64,000 bases of DNA from Beta vulgaris subsp. vulgaris (GCF_026745355.1 NC_079202.1:44226109-44290108); one strand, 5' to 3'; shown: positions 48,801-59,917, counted from the stretch's first letter. Translations and numbers: made by a program. Notes: a model not told the origin generated them from the letters alone.

Positions 48801-51800
48801 ATAGTATTTTGCATCGGGTGAGTTGATGCATATCATATGGGATGGTAGTTGTTAAGTTTGTGAATGACATAATAGGAGTGATTATATTCTAGAGTTTCCA
48901 GCGGAAGCATCAGAATCAAGTATTTTCATACACACCGGAGGTTAAGGCCGCATATATACTTATAACCTAACCCACCTATGAAGTTTACTTATGCAAGGTC
49001 CCACCTATCTCACTCGGGCTCGGGTACTGATGTCAGACACGTGTATATGGTTAAGTGTCCAACTCCTGTATTTTACGAAAATTTCTATGATGAAGTACTG
49101 TAATATCTGTTCGAGTCGCGGAGGATCTGACATAGGTACTTATGGGGAAATGAAGAGTCCAAGTAAGACAAGGCTCCACAAGTGTTGGTAAGCTTGGTAT
49201 TAATTCAAGGAAGAGTATACAGGGTAGTTCTTATAATTCAGTTATGTGTTAGTCATGCAAGGGTTGGGGAATGTCATGACGTACATAAAAAGGGGGATTT
49301 AATGGTGACATGGGGTATCTAGATACTTCATCCTAATTACCCACTTTGATTTTCATGAAAACTAGGGAAATGGGGGAAAATTGGTGAGAAAAATGGAAGA
49401 GGGTTAGAAAGAATTATAAGGTTGATGTGAGTATTAAAGTAAAAGGATGTGGAGCTCATGTCTCAAGATAGAAAAACTGAAGTGGGTAAATTTTTGTGAA
49501 ACTAAGATCTTGTATTCTTGTAAATGGTGTAGAGCCTCCTGCATTCAAGCTTTATGTTCGTAGCTTGTGATTTACCATGATTAAGGCAGAGACAATTTGG
49601 AGGTGTTCTTTTGCTCGACTTGCGTACTGACTTCTGAGTGCTTCTCTGATTCTTAGGACTTCAGAAAAGTCTTGCCAGAATCTTTTCATCACAAATGCTT
49701 GCAGCCACTGACCTTTTCATTCCTGCAAATATCTACTATACCATTTTCTAGAGTCTCTCCATTAGTCGATTGACAAGAAGTGTATTGCATACTTGCACTG
49801 GGTCCCAAACCACTTTGCATCAGTATTCCATAAGGTAGGGAAAGCAGTGGCGTGGCCAGCTTTCTGGTAAGGTTTAGTTGTGGATTAAGAAGGCTTTTTT
49901 TTTTTTTTAAGTTTCTAGCTTTGCAGCCTCAAGATTGACACTTTTCTTTTCCCAATTTAAGCATTGGCTAAAGGCAAAGAAAACATTTTTGTGACGAGGT
50001 TGTTGTAAATACATGTGAGGTCTGCTATGAGTCCATGCCTCAAGAGGGTGGGGGAGGTATCAGAGATTCCTAAATGATATTGGATTTCATGGGTCTGGCA
50101 CAGAGCCTGTTGCTAATTCGCTATCGTCATTGGGATGAAAGAATGAGGAGTATTAAAGAGAGAAACTTCTTTTAGACTGTTTTAAGTGGAGGGTAGGATT
50201 TCACCCCACCAAATATCTGAGAGGAAACTATCTTATCTTAGGTCGAAATCATCACTGCTAGTGCTAGCCTTATGTTTTCTTTCAAGGTGAGGTTTAGTCA
50301 ACTTTGGGTCAAACTTATCCATTTTGGTTCATGTAGAAGTAAACAACATTAAGGAATAAACGATTTAGTCTGAATAAGAGACTCTGTACAGAGGGAGGTT
50401 AATGACAAGTTCTAAGAGAACCTGTCTCCAACAATTGTCCTGCACCCTTGATTCATCCTCACTGCTGTTCACTGCCTTCTAGATTACAATTCTAAGAGAA
50501 CCTATCCATTGAAGGCTCTCTTTGCAAAGCTTCCAATCCTTATCCATTTCTTGCATATGTAAGATCCTTTTATGTTCAATTTGTTTCTATTGTTTCTCTC
50601 AAACATGAATTTGGAGGCCTTATTAGAGATGTTCCATTTCTATCGAAGATTGGCCATGCTATTAGATTCATGCTAGTTTGATATATATGCTCAAACCCCC
50701 TTGGCTCATCGGTCTGCATTCTGTCCCAAGAAATACAGCCAATCCCTTTCTCTTCCTGAAAATTCCTCGTTTTGCAGATATGTTGTGCAGGTTAATGAGA
50801 ATCTTTTTTGGAATACAGATCCATTGTGTAAAAACACGGGGACTGCATTTATGCAACGTTGAGTTGATGAGATTGAGTCTGCCAGCTTTGGATAGGAAAT
50901 TCAACTTGCAGTAGGCAAGCTTAGAAGATATATATTATTTATGATGAGATCAAACTTACTTTTGAAGGCTTCTTCCAGGAGAGGGGGTAACCTAAATAGT
51001 CTTCCTGGTCATAAGCTCTGGATCCATATGATTTATTGCTCCAAATCATTAATGAGATCTGGATCAGAGTTGGTGGAAAAAGGGATGTAGACTTTCTGTG
51101 ATAAGTCTATGCCTAGACACTTGAAAAAAAGAGTCGAGGGTCTCAGATTCAGTCTTCAGGGTTTCATGATCAGCTTTCAAAAATTTATTTCCTGTTATAA
51201 GCAAACATGAGATGGAAAATCCCTTTTTCCTGAGGAAAATCTCTTCCAGTTCCCTTTAAGACAAGCCTCATGTATTTGCTTTGAAAGGAATTAGATGCAT
51301 AAGATGAAGATATAACATACAAGGGAATGGTACACAACTTTGGACGAGGGAAATGTTCATACTGGACAGATAGCCAAACCACACTTCTGTATGGCTGCTA
51401 ATAAGGCATTTTCACCTTGACATAGCTCTGTTGTCATTTCTGGATAAAGTTTGCCTCTAGGACGAACCCGTATCTGTGCTCATATTCAAAGATGCACTCT
51501 GTTGAAAAGCTTTCTTTAGGACTAGCTCCTATATCTTGTGCTGACTAATTGATTCATCATTAATAAAGACTCCAATCAAATATACATCACATCACCCTTC
51601 AGACTTCAAGTTCACAGCCACATAGGTGGATCTCGAGTTAGACTATGTGGTGTACGACTATTAGGGGTAAGGTCTCGACTGACATTGTTCAGGATGTACA
51701 TTGGGCATGGACTGTTGATTTCTTTTGGAGTTCAGAAAAGTTCCAAAAATCCGGATTCAGTTTTGTTAGGCCGAGTATTCCAAGTCCCAACACAAGTTAT

Positions 51801-51992
51801 GTGACAGAAAGATTCTTTGTATTGCATTTGTAAATTGTAGGTTGCATTTTTGTACAGTTGAAGTTTCCATACCTTGCTTTTAAAATCTCTCCCCCTTCCC
51901 TCCCCCTTTTCGTTTTGATTCTTTCTGAACCTCCAGTTATTGGCCCTATGCAGGAAGCTTGGAACAAGTTCAATACTGAGGAGCTTCGATAG
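42860..51992 (+). CDS. Auxilin-like J-domain protein (clathrin uncoating cofactor type), 8 exons
   Basis: Auxilin-like proteins bring Hsc70 to clathrin-coated vesicles through a C-terminal J domain and stimulate uncoating. Exons: 42860-43500, 43915-44185, 44315-44423, 44521-44618, 45615-45680, 45759-45848, 47763-47939, 51954-51992; all introns GT-AG; total 496 codons plus stop. The start MDDFGVL...PQGKSAPMA matches the family. Residues 1-300 are Asn/Ser/Gly/Asp-rich and disordered-looking, with DDF/DDLIWGF-type motifs. A charged helix (about 325-425, [30 protein letters not shown]) precedes the J domain (about 405-496), with the catalytic HPDK at about 459-462 and the closing [11 protein letters not shown]. 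Uncertain: the exon 1/2 junction. The acceptor at 43915 is the one that keeps frame with the GTATGT donor; a more upstream acceptor at 43878 does not. The last exon encodes only 12 residues after a 4.0 kb intron. Confidence 0.88.
45849..47762. other. Auxilin intron 6 (1.9 kb)
   Basis: Apart from the hAT-like element E at 46134-46817, no gene, exon or further element was recognised. Confidence 0.6.
46134..46817. mobile_element. Non-autonomous hAT-like element E (684 bp) in auxilin intron 6, perfect target duplication
   Basis: The ends are TAGGGGTGCTTAT and, reversed, TAGGGTTGATAAT. GACATGGA flanks both ends exactly (46126-46133 and 46818-46825). Subterminal arrays are GAGCTCGGCTCGTGAGC-type words, the same motif type as element G at 60741. 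The central part has no coding domain. Confidence 0.9.
47940..51953. other. Auxilin intron 7 (4.0 kb)
   Basis: Separates the main J-domain exon from the 12-codon last exon. It contains a decayed LINE reverse-transcriptase piece on the minus strand (about 50668-51400). The rest shows no recognised exon; the open frames are short and without domains. Confidence 0.65.
50668..51400 (-). pseudogene. Decayed LINE reverse transcriptase fragment in auxilin intron 7
   Basis: Minus strand, first (51382-51185) a piece with [12 protein letters not shown], like the segment before RQGDPLSP of plant LINEs. Then (50904-50668) [15 protein letters not shown], followed by [11 protein letters not shown] and [11 protein letters not shown], like the LSxAGRLTLIxSVL, LPKxxxxxID and GGLGI segments after the catalytic core. 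Frames are broken between. The order and spacing fit an antisense L1-type insertion. It is more diverged than the LINE at 16-19.7 kb. Confidence 0.65.
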
Positions 51993-52560
51993 AACTTTTA
52001 TCACATCTTTCCTTCTTTTGTTGGTCTTTCCCACCGAGCTTCGTAATCGCTGGAGAATTTCGTATGCACTATGTAGAGGAGTTATTCTTTTTCCTTTTGC
52101 ATGTAAAGGTTTCCCTTTTCTAATTTTATTTGTATTTAGAAGTTGCTAGTTTATCTGTGTCGAATCAATGTAGCATTTGTCAATAGTTGCATAAGCTTAA
52201 ACCATATGTTAATGAATCTAAGTGTAAGTTAATGAATTTGTCTTTAAATTGCTTGATTGCTTACCATTCTTTGATAGTTAATTCATTAAAATCTGTTTAG
52301 TTCTTGAGCGATGCTGTAAAATTAAATTTTTGCGGTCCATGTAGGCTTCAAGATGAGCAATCTTAGTCATAAAACCACTACCTGAAAGAAAATCCGAACA
52401 GCTACCTATCTACGAACCAGAAAATATTAAATTGAGAGCTTCATCCAAGTCTTATGTGGACATTATTCTTGTAAATAAGTTTCAAGCGGATACAGAGTAG
52501 GAATTTTAATTTCTGAGCATTATTCACGTTGATCCTGTTTCAAGCGTTTTCTGCTGTCTC
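51993..52560 (+). other. 3' UTR and downstream region of the auxilin-like gene
   Basis: T-rich, with AATGAATCTAAG and AATTAAATTTT-type AT-rich signals but no certain poly(A) site. No other gene was seen before the retroposon poly(T). Confidence 0.5.
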
Positions 52561-53376
52561 TAATTTTTTTTTGTTTGTTTTGACAATGGAGAAATTGTGC
52601 ATTAATTAAAACTAGAAGTACATTGTAACATTAATACAACCAAACAAACAGACATAAATTAAATTGAGTGGTACTCACTCTTATATAACAATTACTAAAA
52701 CATAAATAACTTAAACTAGGATAAAACTGCCCGATCCGAAGGTGTGGTTGATAGCGAATTGGAGTGAAATGCTTTTGCTGGTGGATGACGATCGCCATAA
52801 CCTTGACTAAAGGAATGGGAGGAGAGGGTTGATTTCACAAGCGGGGCACCAAAGTAGCATCGAAATTATGAACTCGCAATAGGGCCAATCCCCGTGACCT
52901 TCTATCACATGTGATTCTATGACATGGGGTCCTGTAAGAGTCACATTCCTTTGTGAATCAATACCCTTTTGGAAGGGTATTTTACGCTTCTCTTTTGATG
53001 AGAAGCTCAATTGAGTTGACGTGCTATAAACCCAATTGACAAATTGGAGAACTGTATTCATATATCGTTTCGTCAAGGCAATGACCGAGAAAATCACTAC
53101 CAAGTGAGATTGAAATAACCATTATTAGATCTTGAAGAACTATCCGATTTTCAAAATCGGATAAAACAAACCCCATCCATGAAATCACTTGCCACGCAAA
53201 CCCTAACTAACCACAAAAAAATTAACAAAATGATCAAGCCAGTTAGGCTAACAAACGACAAAAACGATACTAGCACAACTAGAACTAAACAACGAGAGGC
53301 GGATAACTAAAACTAAAAAGGGGGAAAAGAAGGACGCACTACCACAACCCTAAGAGGGGGGGGGGGGTGGGGAAGG

Positions 53377-53997
53377 TAGGGCTGGCAATAGGTCGGGTTG
53401 GGTCAAGATGAGATTGGTTTGGCGGGTTGGCGGGTTGAGAGCCCCTTGACCCAACCTGACTTGTTAACTTAAACGGGTTGAAATTTACAACCCAACCCAA
53501 CCTTATGATAAACGGGTCAACCTTAAGGTCGACCCTTTTAATTTTTTTTCGTGTTTTTTCTAGAAAAAAAATAAAAACAACATAATTTATTTGCAAATAA
53601 CAGTAGACAGCAAATTAAAATTAAGTCATTACATAACCATATGATAATATTGTTCAAAATCAACATAACTTTTGTTCAAAATCAACACAAATGTTCAAAA
53701 TTAACATCATTACAACTTCGTAAGCAATTGTTCAACTTTAAGTGTAATGACTAAGTCATAATAAGCAAGAGTAGTAGAGGACTCCAAATTTTTTTAGGGA
53801 TTCTTCTAGCTTGTTTTTTCATAAATGGTTAGGTGGGTCAAAATCAGGTTGGAATTTTCAACCTGACCCAACTCATTTAATTAAACGGGTTGGGTCAGGT
53901 CGACCCATTTAATTAAACAGGTTCAAATTTTTTACCCAACCCGTTATTAATGGGTTGGGTTCGGGTTGGAGGGTTGGGTAATATTTTGCCAGCTCTA
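53377..53997. mobile_element. Non-autonomous hAT-like element F (621 bp)
   Basis: The ends are TAGGGCTGGCAA and, reversed, TAGAGCTGGCAA; flanking 8-mers GGGGAAGG and GGGGGAGG match at seven positions. Dense inward GGGTTGGGTC-type subterminal words on both sides, AT-rich centre without coding capacity. Inserted into the G-rich tandem array of the surrounding retroposon-like sequence. Confidence 0.8.
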
Positions 53998-54150
53998 GGG
54001 GGAGGGGATGCCCTACAACTTTGACTGACATAACACTAAGAGGGGGGTTTGGGGGAGGGGTGAGGAGATGCCCTACAAATTTGACCGATTCAGCACTATA
54101 AAAAGGGGAGGGGGGAGGGGATGCCCTTCAACTATGATCGACGAAAATTG
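53998..54150. repeat. About 60-bp G-rich tandem repeat
   Basis: A unit with GGGGATGCCCTACAACTTTG, then GACTGACATAACACTAAGAG and a G run, occurs about three times. A truncated piece lies left of the hAT-like element F (near 53335-53376), so the array was split by that insertion. Confidence 0.75.
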
Positions 54151-54869
54151 GAGGAGAGGGGAGGGGAAGCCCAAACTGACAACCAGGGGAAGGGGGAAGG
54201 GACACCCAAACCTACACTAACTGACCATGAAATAGGGGTGGGGGAAGCCCAAGCACGCAACCAGGCGACTAACTCGCCGACTACTTCAAACATAGGGGAC
54301 GATTGACGAAAACACTAGGAAATTCCGCAGCGACGGAGCGCTAGTGCGACACGACTAGAGGTGGGGGGATGGGGAAATAAGACCCAAGACCAACAAGGGA
54401 AGGGAGAGAAGAAGACTCGACAAAAGAAGAACAGACCTATGACTTTAACGGAAAAGTGGACGACAACGTGAAGGAGAACGAACCCGTCGGAGACTAGGGA
54501 AACTAAGGAATAACACTAAGAGAAAACAAAATAAAAGTTGCGAAAAACAAGAGGAACTCGCCGGAGACCTGCGCAACGCCGTAACTCCGGCAAGTTCCTA
54601 GGATTAGGGGGTTTTGGAAGTTGGTTTTGAGGAGAGAGGGCAGAGCAAATATTTAGAGAGAGAAAGGGAAAGTGTTTCGTTATGTCATAACATTAAAGCT
54701 CCATTTTCTACTTGTCAAGCAACAAATCTGTTGCAAAGATCGGTATATTATTTGTCTTGTGGATTGTGAATTAAATTTGACATTCATGCATGATACGTTC
54801 TCTGTTCTTTTACCATTGCAACAATTGAATTTTTACATTATTCACCTACCATCATTTCACTATCTATTA

Positions 54870-55129
54870 CTCCCTCCGTTTCTTTCTAATCTACACACTT
54901 TCTTTTTTAGTCCGTTTCTTTTTAAGCTACACAATGTTGCATTTTCTATATTTGGTAACATATCACATCTACTCTCTCCTCTTTTTCCACCCATGTCATT
55001 TATTTTTAAATATTTTAACCCACTTTTTTGTTTCTCTCTCCACCTTTTCAGTTTCTCTCTCATACTTTTGTACTTCCTACTTGGTTCTCCCCAAAGTGAA
55101 GTGAGTAAATTAATATGAAACGGAGGGAG
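54870..55129. mobile_element. Stowaway-type MITE upstream of the Hsp70 gene
   Basis: The ends are CTCCCTCCGTTTC and its exact reverse complement GAAACGGAGGGAG, flanked by TA on both sides; 260 bp. Its right end is 391 bp before the Hsp70 start codon, within the likely promoter region. Confidence 0.92.
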
Positions 55130-55458
55130 TATGACGTAAAGAAAAATAATCATGTGTAGTTTTGTTAGTTTCGTCTCAATATATACTTTAAAATATAAAT
55201 TTTTATAATTTTGATCAAAAAGGTAATGAAAGATATTAATAGTTAAAGTTGTATATTGCATTTGTAAAATCTCAATTGTTGCAAAAGAAAAAGAACGGAT
55301 GAAGTATATATTAAGTACAGCGTAATTGAACTACAATGATAAAAATATTTCACATCACATCTAATGCTAAAACTTTTATCACAATCAGGGGCCTATTTTT
55401 GCTCATTATAACGACCATCCAATATTTCATTTCGGCGGCTTTTTCTGGTAGTTCTCTC

Positions 55459-55468
55459 TATATATAAA
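55459..55468 (+). promoter_or_regulatory. TATA box of the Hsp70 gene
   Basis: TATATATAAA about 53 bp before the start codon at 55521, which would leave a 5' UTR of only some 20-25 bases. Just upstream, TTTTTCTGGTAGTTCTC gives at best a weak heat-shock-element match; no clear array of alternating GAA/TTC triplets is seen. Confidence 0.55.
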
Positions 55469-55520
55469 GTACAAATCCTGCGATCTTGAACACAGTTGGA
55501 CTCTTTGAGAAGCAGAAAAC

Positions 55521-58394
55521 ATGGGAGGTAATGTAGGATGCTCTGAATGGCCGGTGATCGGAATCGATCTCGGAACAACCTACTCTTGTGTTGCAGTTTG
55601 GCGTAATGGTCGTGTTGAAATCATAACCAACGATCAGGGTAATCGGACAACACCGTCTTGGGTAGCTTTCACCGACTCCGAGCGGCTTATTGGTGAAGCC
55701 GCCAAGAATCAAGCTTCCTTCAACTCCACCAATACTATCTTCGGTTTCTTCCTTGCTTCTCTCTACTAGTACTAGACCTTATATTTTTTATTTGCTTTGT
55801 TCTCCTGTGCTAAGTACTAACTCCTTTCGTCTCTTAAAAGGTTGTCTCATTGTATTTATTATTTACTACCAAAGTTTAAACCTTTGATCATCAATTCCCG
55901 CTAAGCTATAAGATATATGATATGGACCATGAGATCTTATTAGATTAGTTTCGATGGTGCCAAAGTTTAAACCTTTAATCATCAATTCCCGCTAAACTAT
56001 AAGATATATAATATGGTCCATGAGATCTTATTAGATTAGTTTCGATGGACATCTTTCATGATTTTTATTGTTTAAGCATAGCCGCATAGTTGATAGTTTA
56101 TAAGATATATAATTATGCTTAAAAGTCAATAAGTCTAGGGAAGTATATGTAGTTCAAGTTTTTTTTAGGGGCTATATACAAATATACTTCAAGACTCAAG
56201 TAAAGGAAAGAATAAGAGAATAAGTTTCATGCTTCAAGTTTTTGTGCTTTTTGCCGTTTGTGTACATAGTTGATAGTTCCACCTTCTGTTCAATTGGGTT
56301 TTTATTAATAGTATTGCTGTTTCAATGTCACTTGCTGCCTTGTGAGTTGTGGCTGATCGATTTCGTGACAGATAATTGAAAGCTTGATATGCATTAAGAA
56401 CTTAATTAGTGGCTAAGATACTTGCAACTGAAACTTTAAGATTGATTGATTTGTTTGTGTACATATTTTCACCTACTGTAATTTTCAAAAGTTTGAAGGA
56501 AACTATTTAAAATGTTCAACTTCTCAAAGATAACAGAAGCCTGTCAATTTCGACATTCATAACGCACTCGAGAAGCTTAGAGAATTAGATTTTTATGAAC
56601 CTTCATCTTTGTTAATTGACAAGAGAAATCATATCGATAATTTTGATTTGTAATAGTGTTTGGAAAATCGATAATATTGCTGGTAAGAGGTAACAATATT
56701 GGATATTTGTTTGAATTTTCTTGTTTGAATTCTATTAAATTTTTTTCGCCCTGGTCTTTTACTCCCACTCAATAATATTCTATGCATGCTGATCAATCGC
56801 AGATGCAAAGAGGCTAATTGGTAGGAAATTCAGTGATGAAGCAGTACAAGAAGACATGAAATTGTGGCCATTTAAGGTTACAGCTGGTACCAGCTCAGGA
56901 AGTGAAGCTAAGCCAATGATTATAGTCACGTATAAGGGTGAGGAAAAGAGATTTACTCCCGAGGAAATATCTTCAATGGTCCTCATGAAGATGAAAGAAA
57001 CTGCTGAAGCTTTCCTTAGCATGTCAGTGAAGAATGCAGTTGTCACAGTTCCAGCATATTTCAATGATTCCCAGCGTCAGGCAACTAAAGATGCTGGCAC
57101 CATTGCGGGGCTTAATGTTGTTCGTATCATCAACGAGCCAACAGCTGCTGCCATGGCTTATGGTCTTGACACGAACGCTGCTTGTGTTCATTGGCCTGCA
57201 CAAAATATTCTAGTATTTGATCTAGGTGGTGGGACATTCGACGTTTCCTTGGTTGCTATCACAAAGGGTAAATTTGAAGTCAAAGCTGTAAGTGGGGACA
57301 CTCACCTTGGCGGAGGGGACTTTGACAACAGATTGGTAAGTGATCTTGTTGAGGAATTCAAGAGGAAGCACAAGAAAGACATTAGTAAGAGTCCCAAGGC
57401 TCTTGGAAGATTGAGGGCTGCTACTGAGAGAGCAAAACGGGTACTTTCGTCAACTTCCCAAACTAGTGTTGAGTTGGAATGTCTTTTTGAGGGCATTGAT
57501 TTCACTTCAACCATAACTCGTGCACGTTTTGAGAAGCTGAACATTGATTTGTTCAGAAATTGTATTGACAATGTTGAAAAGTGCTTAAAAGATGCCAAGG
57601 TAGAAAAGCATGATGTTGATGATGTAGTTCTTGTGGGGTTCATCCGAATACCAAAGGTCCAGCAGTTGCTGCAGACCTTCTTTGATGGTAAGGAGCTGTG
57701 CAAAAGTATGAATCCTGATGAAGCTGTTGCTTATGGTGCAGCTGTCCATGCTGCCGTCTTAAGTGGTGTCAGTAATAATACTAAGGATATTGTTCTTGTG
57801 GATGTAACACCTTTATCTCTTGGTATTAAGGTATTTGATGGTAGTATGTGTATTGTGATTCCAAGGAATACAAGTATTCCAGCGAAGATGCATGAGAGGT
57901 TTGTTACTGCAGTAGATAATCAGGTGACCGCACCTTTCAGAGTGTTTGAGGGTGAGAGAGTTATGACTAAAGAAAACAATTTTTTGGGAGAGTTTAGAGT
58001 TTCAGGATTTCCTCCAGCACCGAAAGGTGAGATCAAATTTGATGTGTGTTTCAGTATTGATGATGATGGAATTCTTAATGTATCGGCAGTGGAAACAAGC
58101 ACCGGAAAAAAGAATGCAATCAGCATTCTTAATCACCAAGGTCGGCTTCGAGAGGCAGACATAGATAGGATGATAAAAGAGGCTGAAATATATAAGGCTG
58201 AAGATGAGAAAATTAGGAAGATGATAGAAGCCAAGAATGCACTTGAGAATTATGCCAACAACAAGCGGGAAGCAGTGAATGGTAATGGTAATGGTAATGA
58301 GAAGAAGGTAAATGAGGTATCGAGCAAACATTTCAATGGCTTGAAGAAGAGAATTCTCATGTTGCCGAAACTTCTTAGTTTGAAGAAAAGTTGA
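55521..58394 (+). CDS. Cytosolic-type Hsp70 chaperone with damaged C-terminal lid (2 exons)
   Basis: Hsp70s are ATP-driven protein-folding chaperones. Exons 55521-55743 and 56803-58394 join within the Asp codon of the conserved F-DAKRLIGR site, the usual plant Hsc70 intron position; 604 residues, against about 650 normally. Present: [15 protein letters not shown] (phosphate 1), [27 protein letters not shown] (phosphate 2), linker DVTPLSLGI, and a full substrate-binding beta domain. Changed: the adenosine-site motif VGGSTRIPKV reads VGFIRIPKV, one residue short, and GGEDFDNR reads GGGDFDNR. After [11 protein letters not shown] the sequence becomes an Asn-Gly repeat and a basic tail. In another frame at 58331-58438 lid-like words appear ([21 protein letters not shown]), interrupted by a TAG. 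There is no EEVD. It is a decaying or truncated copy; possible partial function cannot be excluded. Confidence 0.85.
55744..56802. other. Hsp70 intron 1 (1.06 kb)
   Basis: GT-AG intron. It contains a 91-bp tandem duplication at 55869-56048. ACTCCTTTCGTCTCTTAAAAG near 55820 resembles one end of a Stowaway MITE, but no convincing partner end was found. Confidence 0.75.
55869..56048. repeat. 91-bp tandem duplication in the Hsp70 intron
   Basis: CCAAAGTTTAAACCTTTGAT begins at 55869 and recurs at 55960 with few changes through TTAGATTAGTTTCGATGG. Confidence 0.92.
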
Positions 58395-58749
58395 AAGAGT
58401 TGCAAAGCGTTTATCAACATAATTCTTTTAAGATGTGCTAATAAGTTCATTGATACTAGACTTTAAATTTACCTTTAGGCCTTAGCTTCGTGTGTTTACA
58501 AATAGGTTCATTCATGTCTTTAAATTTCCATATTTTTAAGTTATGCTCATTTGGTTCATTATATTCTAGACTTTTAAGTATTGTCCATGTTTGTTGGTGC
58601 CTATGGGAAAAAATAGCCAAGGTAATAGGTAAGCACTACACACTTTGGTATTGAAGCGGTGGTCAAGTTATTCCACGTACACTACCTCCCTATCTCTTTT
58701 TTTTAGGGTACTAACTACTACCTCCCTATCTTTATATAGTAACTAATTA
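58395..58749. other. Downstream region of the Hsp70 gene
   Basis: The first 45 bases are relic coding sequence of the lost Hsp70 C-terminus in another frame, with stops at 58376 and 58439. The rest is a probable 3' UTR and AT-rich spacer. Confidence 0.6.
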
Positions 58750-58773
58750 TTAGGTCCGGGCTATGCCCCGGAT
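58750..58773 (-). mobile_element. Possible Helitron 3' end (hairpin plus CTAA)
   Basis: On the minus strand TCCGGGGCATAGCCCGGA can form a hairpin and is followed by CCTAA then T, the CTRR-T ending of Helitrons. The matching TC 5' end was not identified in 58774-59330, so only the terminus is proposed. Confidence 0.35.
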
Positions 58774-59331
58774 AAGAAAAAATTGCATATATTAATATAA
58801 TACTTTATGATAATAACACTAAATACAACTTGGCCTAGTGCATTTATTAATATAATACTTTATGATAGTATATGTACTTGAGTTCTTGGGATCAAACCCT
58901 ATATCATGTAATTTCTTAATTTTTTATTGTACATGGATTACATGAACTAAAACTACATAGGGAGAGCGCCATGTGGCACAATTTCTTGTTTTCACACGCA
59001 TTTTAATATATTTATATAGATACTTTAACTTTGCGAACTCTGGTCAAAATTACAAAATTTTGATTGTAAATGGTTACTGATATAGATATTAAACTAGTTT
59101 GGGGTATTTATATTGCAACAAATAGTTTTTTACTAATAGTTTGATACTGACCTTATGTACTAAAAATGTCGTTATATTACGATCAAGCTGAAGCTCTTGC
59201 TTGCAGTAAACTCCAACATTAAATAATATATTCTTTTGCCTTTTCTATCTTTAATTTTTAAATAAAACCTGCCAATAAATCTAATTGAATTGGCAACAAG
59301 CTTTAGAATCTTAATTTCAGTACTTTCAATA

Positions 59332-59917
59332 TTTTTTTTGGAAGAAAAATTTCATTAATTGAAGGCCAAACGACATCTATAATAAGTCATAAAGAAAAAC
59401 ATGATACAATTAAACAAGATCAGATCAATTTCGTCTTCGATGAAACTACAATGAACCAGATCGAATATTGTGGCGCAAGTCCCTTGTATTTGTTGTCCCA
59501 AGCAACTATTAATGGAACCGTCTATCATTTTGACATAGTTTGGAGAAGAACATTCTTGATCTATCCATATTGACTGCATCCGAGCTTCCAATACCTTCAT
59601 GTTGATAGTTTTGAACTTCAACCAATGAGAACAATTTCTCATACCTACAAATAAAAAAACTAGACTCACAACTCCCATAAGGGAGAAGGAGACCTCTACA
59701 ACAGAGAAGACTAGTCTTCCCATATCAGGACACGTGAAACTCTCATAAAGAGAGACTAACTTATTCAATAAAACAAATGGACAAATTAGAAAGTGAAAAC
59801 AAGAAAGGAAAAGGGGCTTATCATGGATGAGATCATCCATGGTAGCCCCTAACTGATGAAAGAAAAGGGGAAAAAGGAAGACGGCTAGAGAGAAAAATTA
59901 GATTTAGGGTTTAAAAT
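59332..59917 (-). mobile_element. Short retroposon (586 bp) with poly(A) and target duplication, encoding an unknown 161-codon frame
   Basis: Minus strand: begins near AAACCCTAAATCTAATTTTT and ends TCAATTAATGAAATTTTTC, then eight A. Flanks are CAGTACTTTCAATA (59318-59331) and CAGTATTACTTTCAATA (59918-59934), a target duplication with a 3-base indel, which shows target-primed retroposition. An open frame of 161 codons (59840-59355) starts MDDLIHDKP and has a hydrophobic stretch near residues 50-68; no known domain. It may be a non-autonomous LINE derivative or a processed transcript. Its 3' end resembles that at 52566. Confidence 0.7.

Larger units (their letters stand above)
52566..54690 (-). 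mobile_element. Retroposon-like sequence with minus-strand poly(A) end, interrupted by a hAT-like element
   Basis: On the minus strand the 3' end is TTAATTAATGCACAATTTCT followed shortly by A-rich sequence (T run at about 52566-52574). The same type of end (TCAATTAATGAAATTTTTC then poly A) closes the retroposon at 59332-59917, so both probably share an RT family. The 5' part is GC-richer and carries a roughly 60-bp tandem array. No intact protein and no clear target duplication; the extent to 54690 is inferred from the CT-rich 5' region. Confidence 0.45.

Noticed and set aside
49860..49885. CAGTGGCGTGGCCAG as another hAT-like end
   Set aside because: Only one end with no partner or target duplication nearby; left out of the element list.
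55800..56160. Stowaway MITE in the Hsp70 intron
   Set aside because: A left end like ACTCCTTTCGTCTC is present, but the proposed right end is too different and no TA pair fits.
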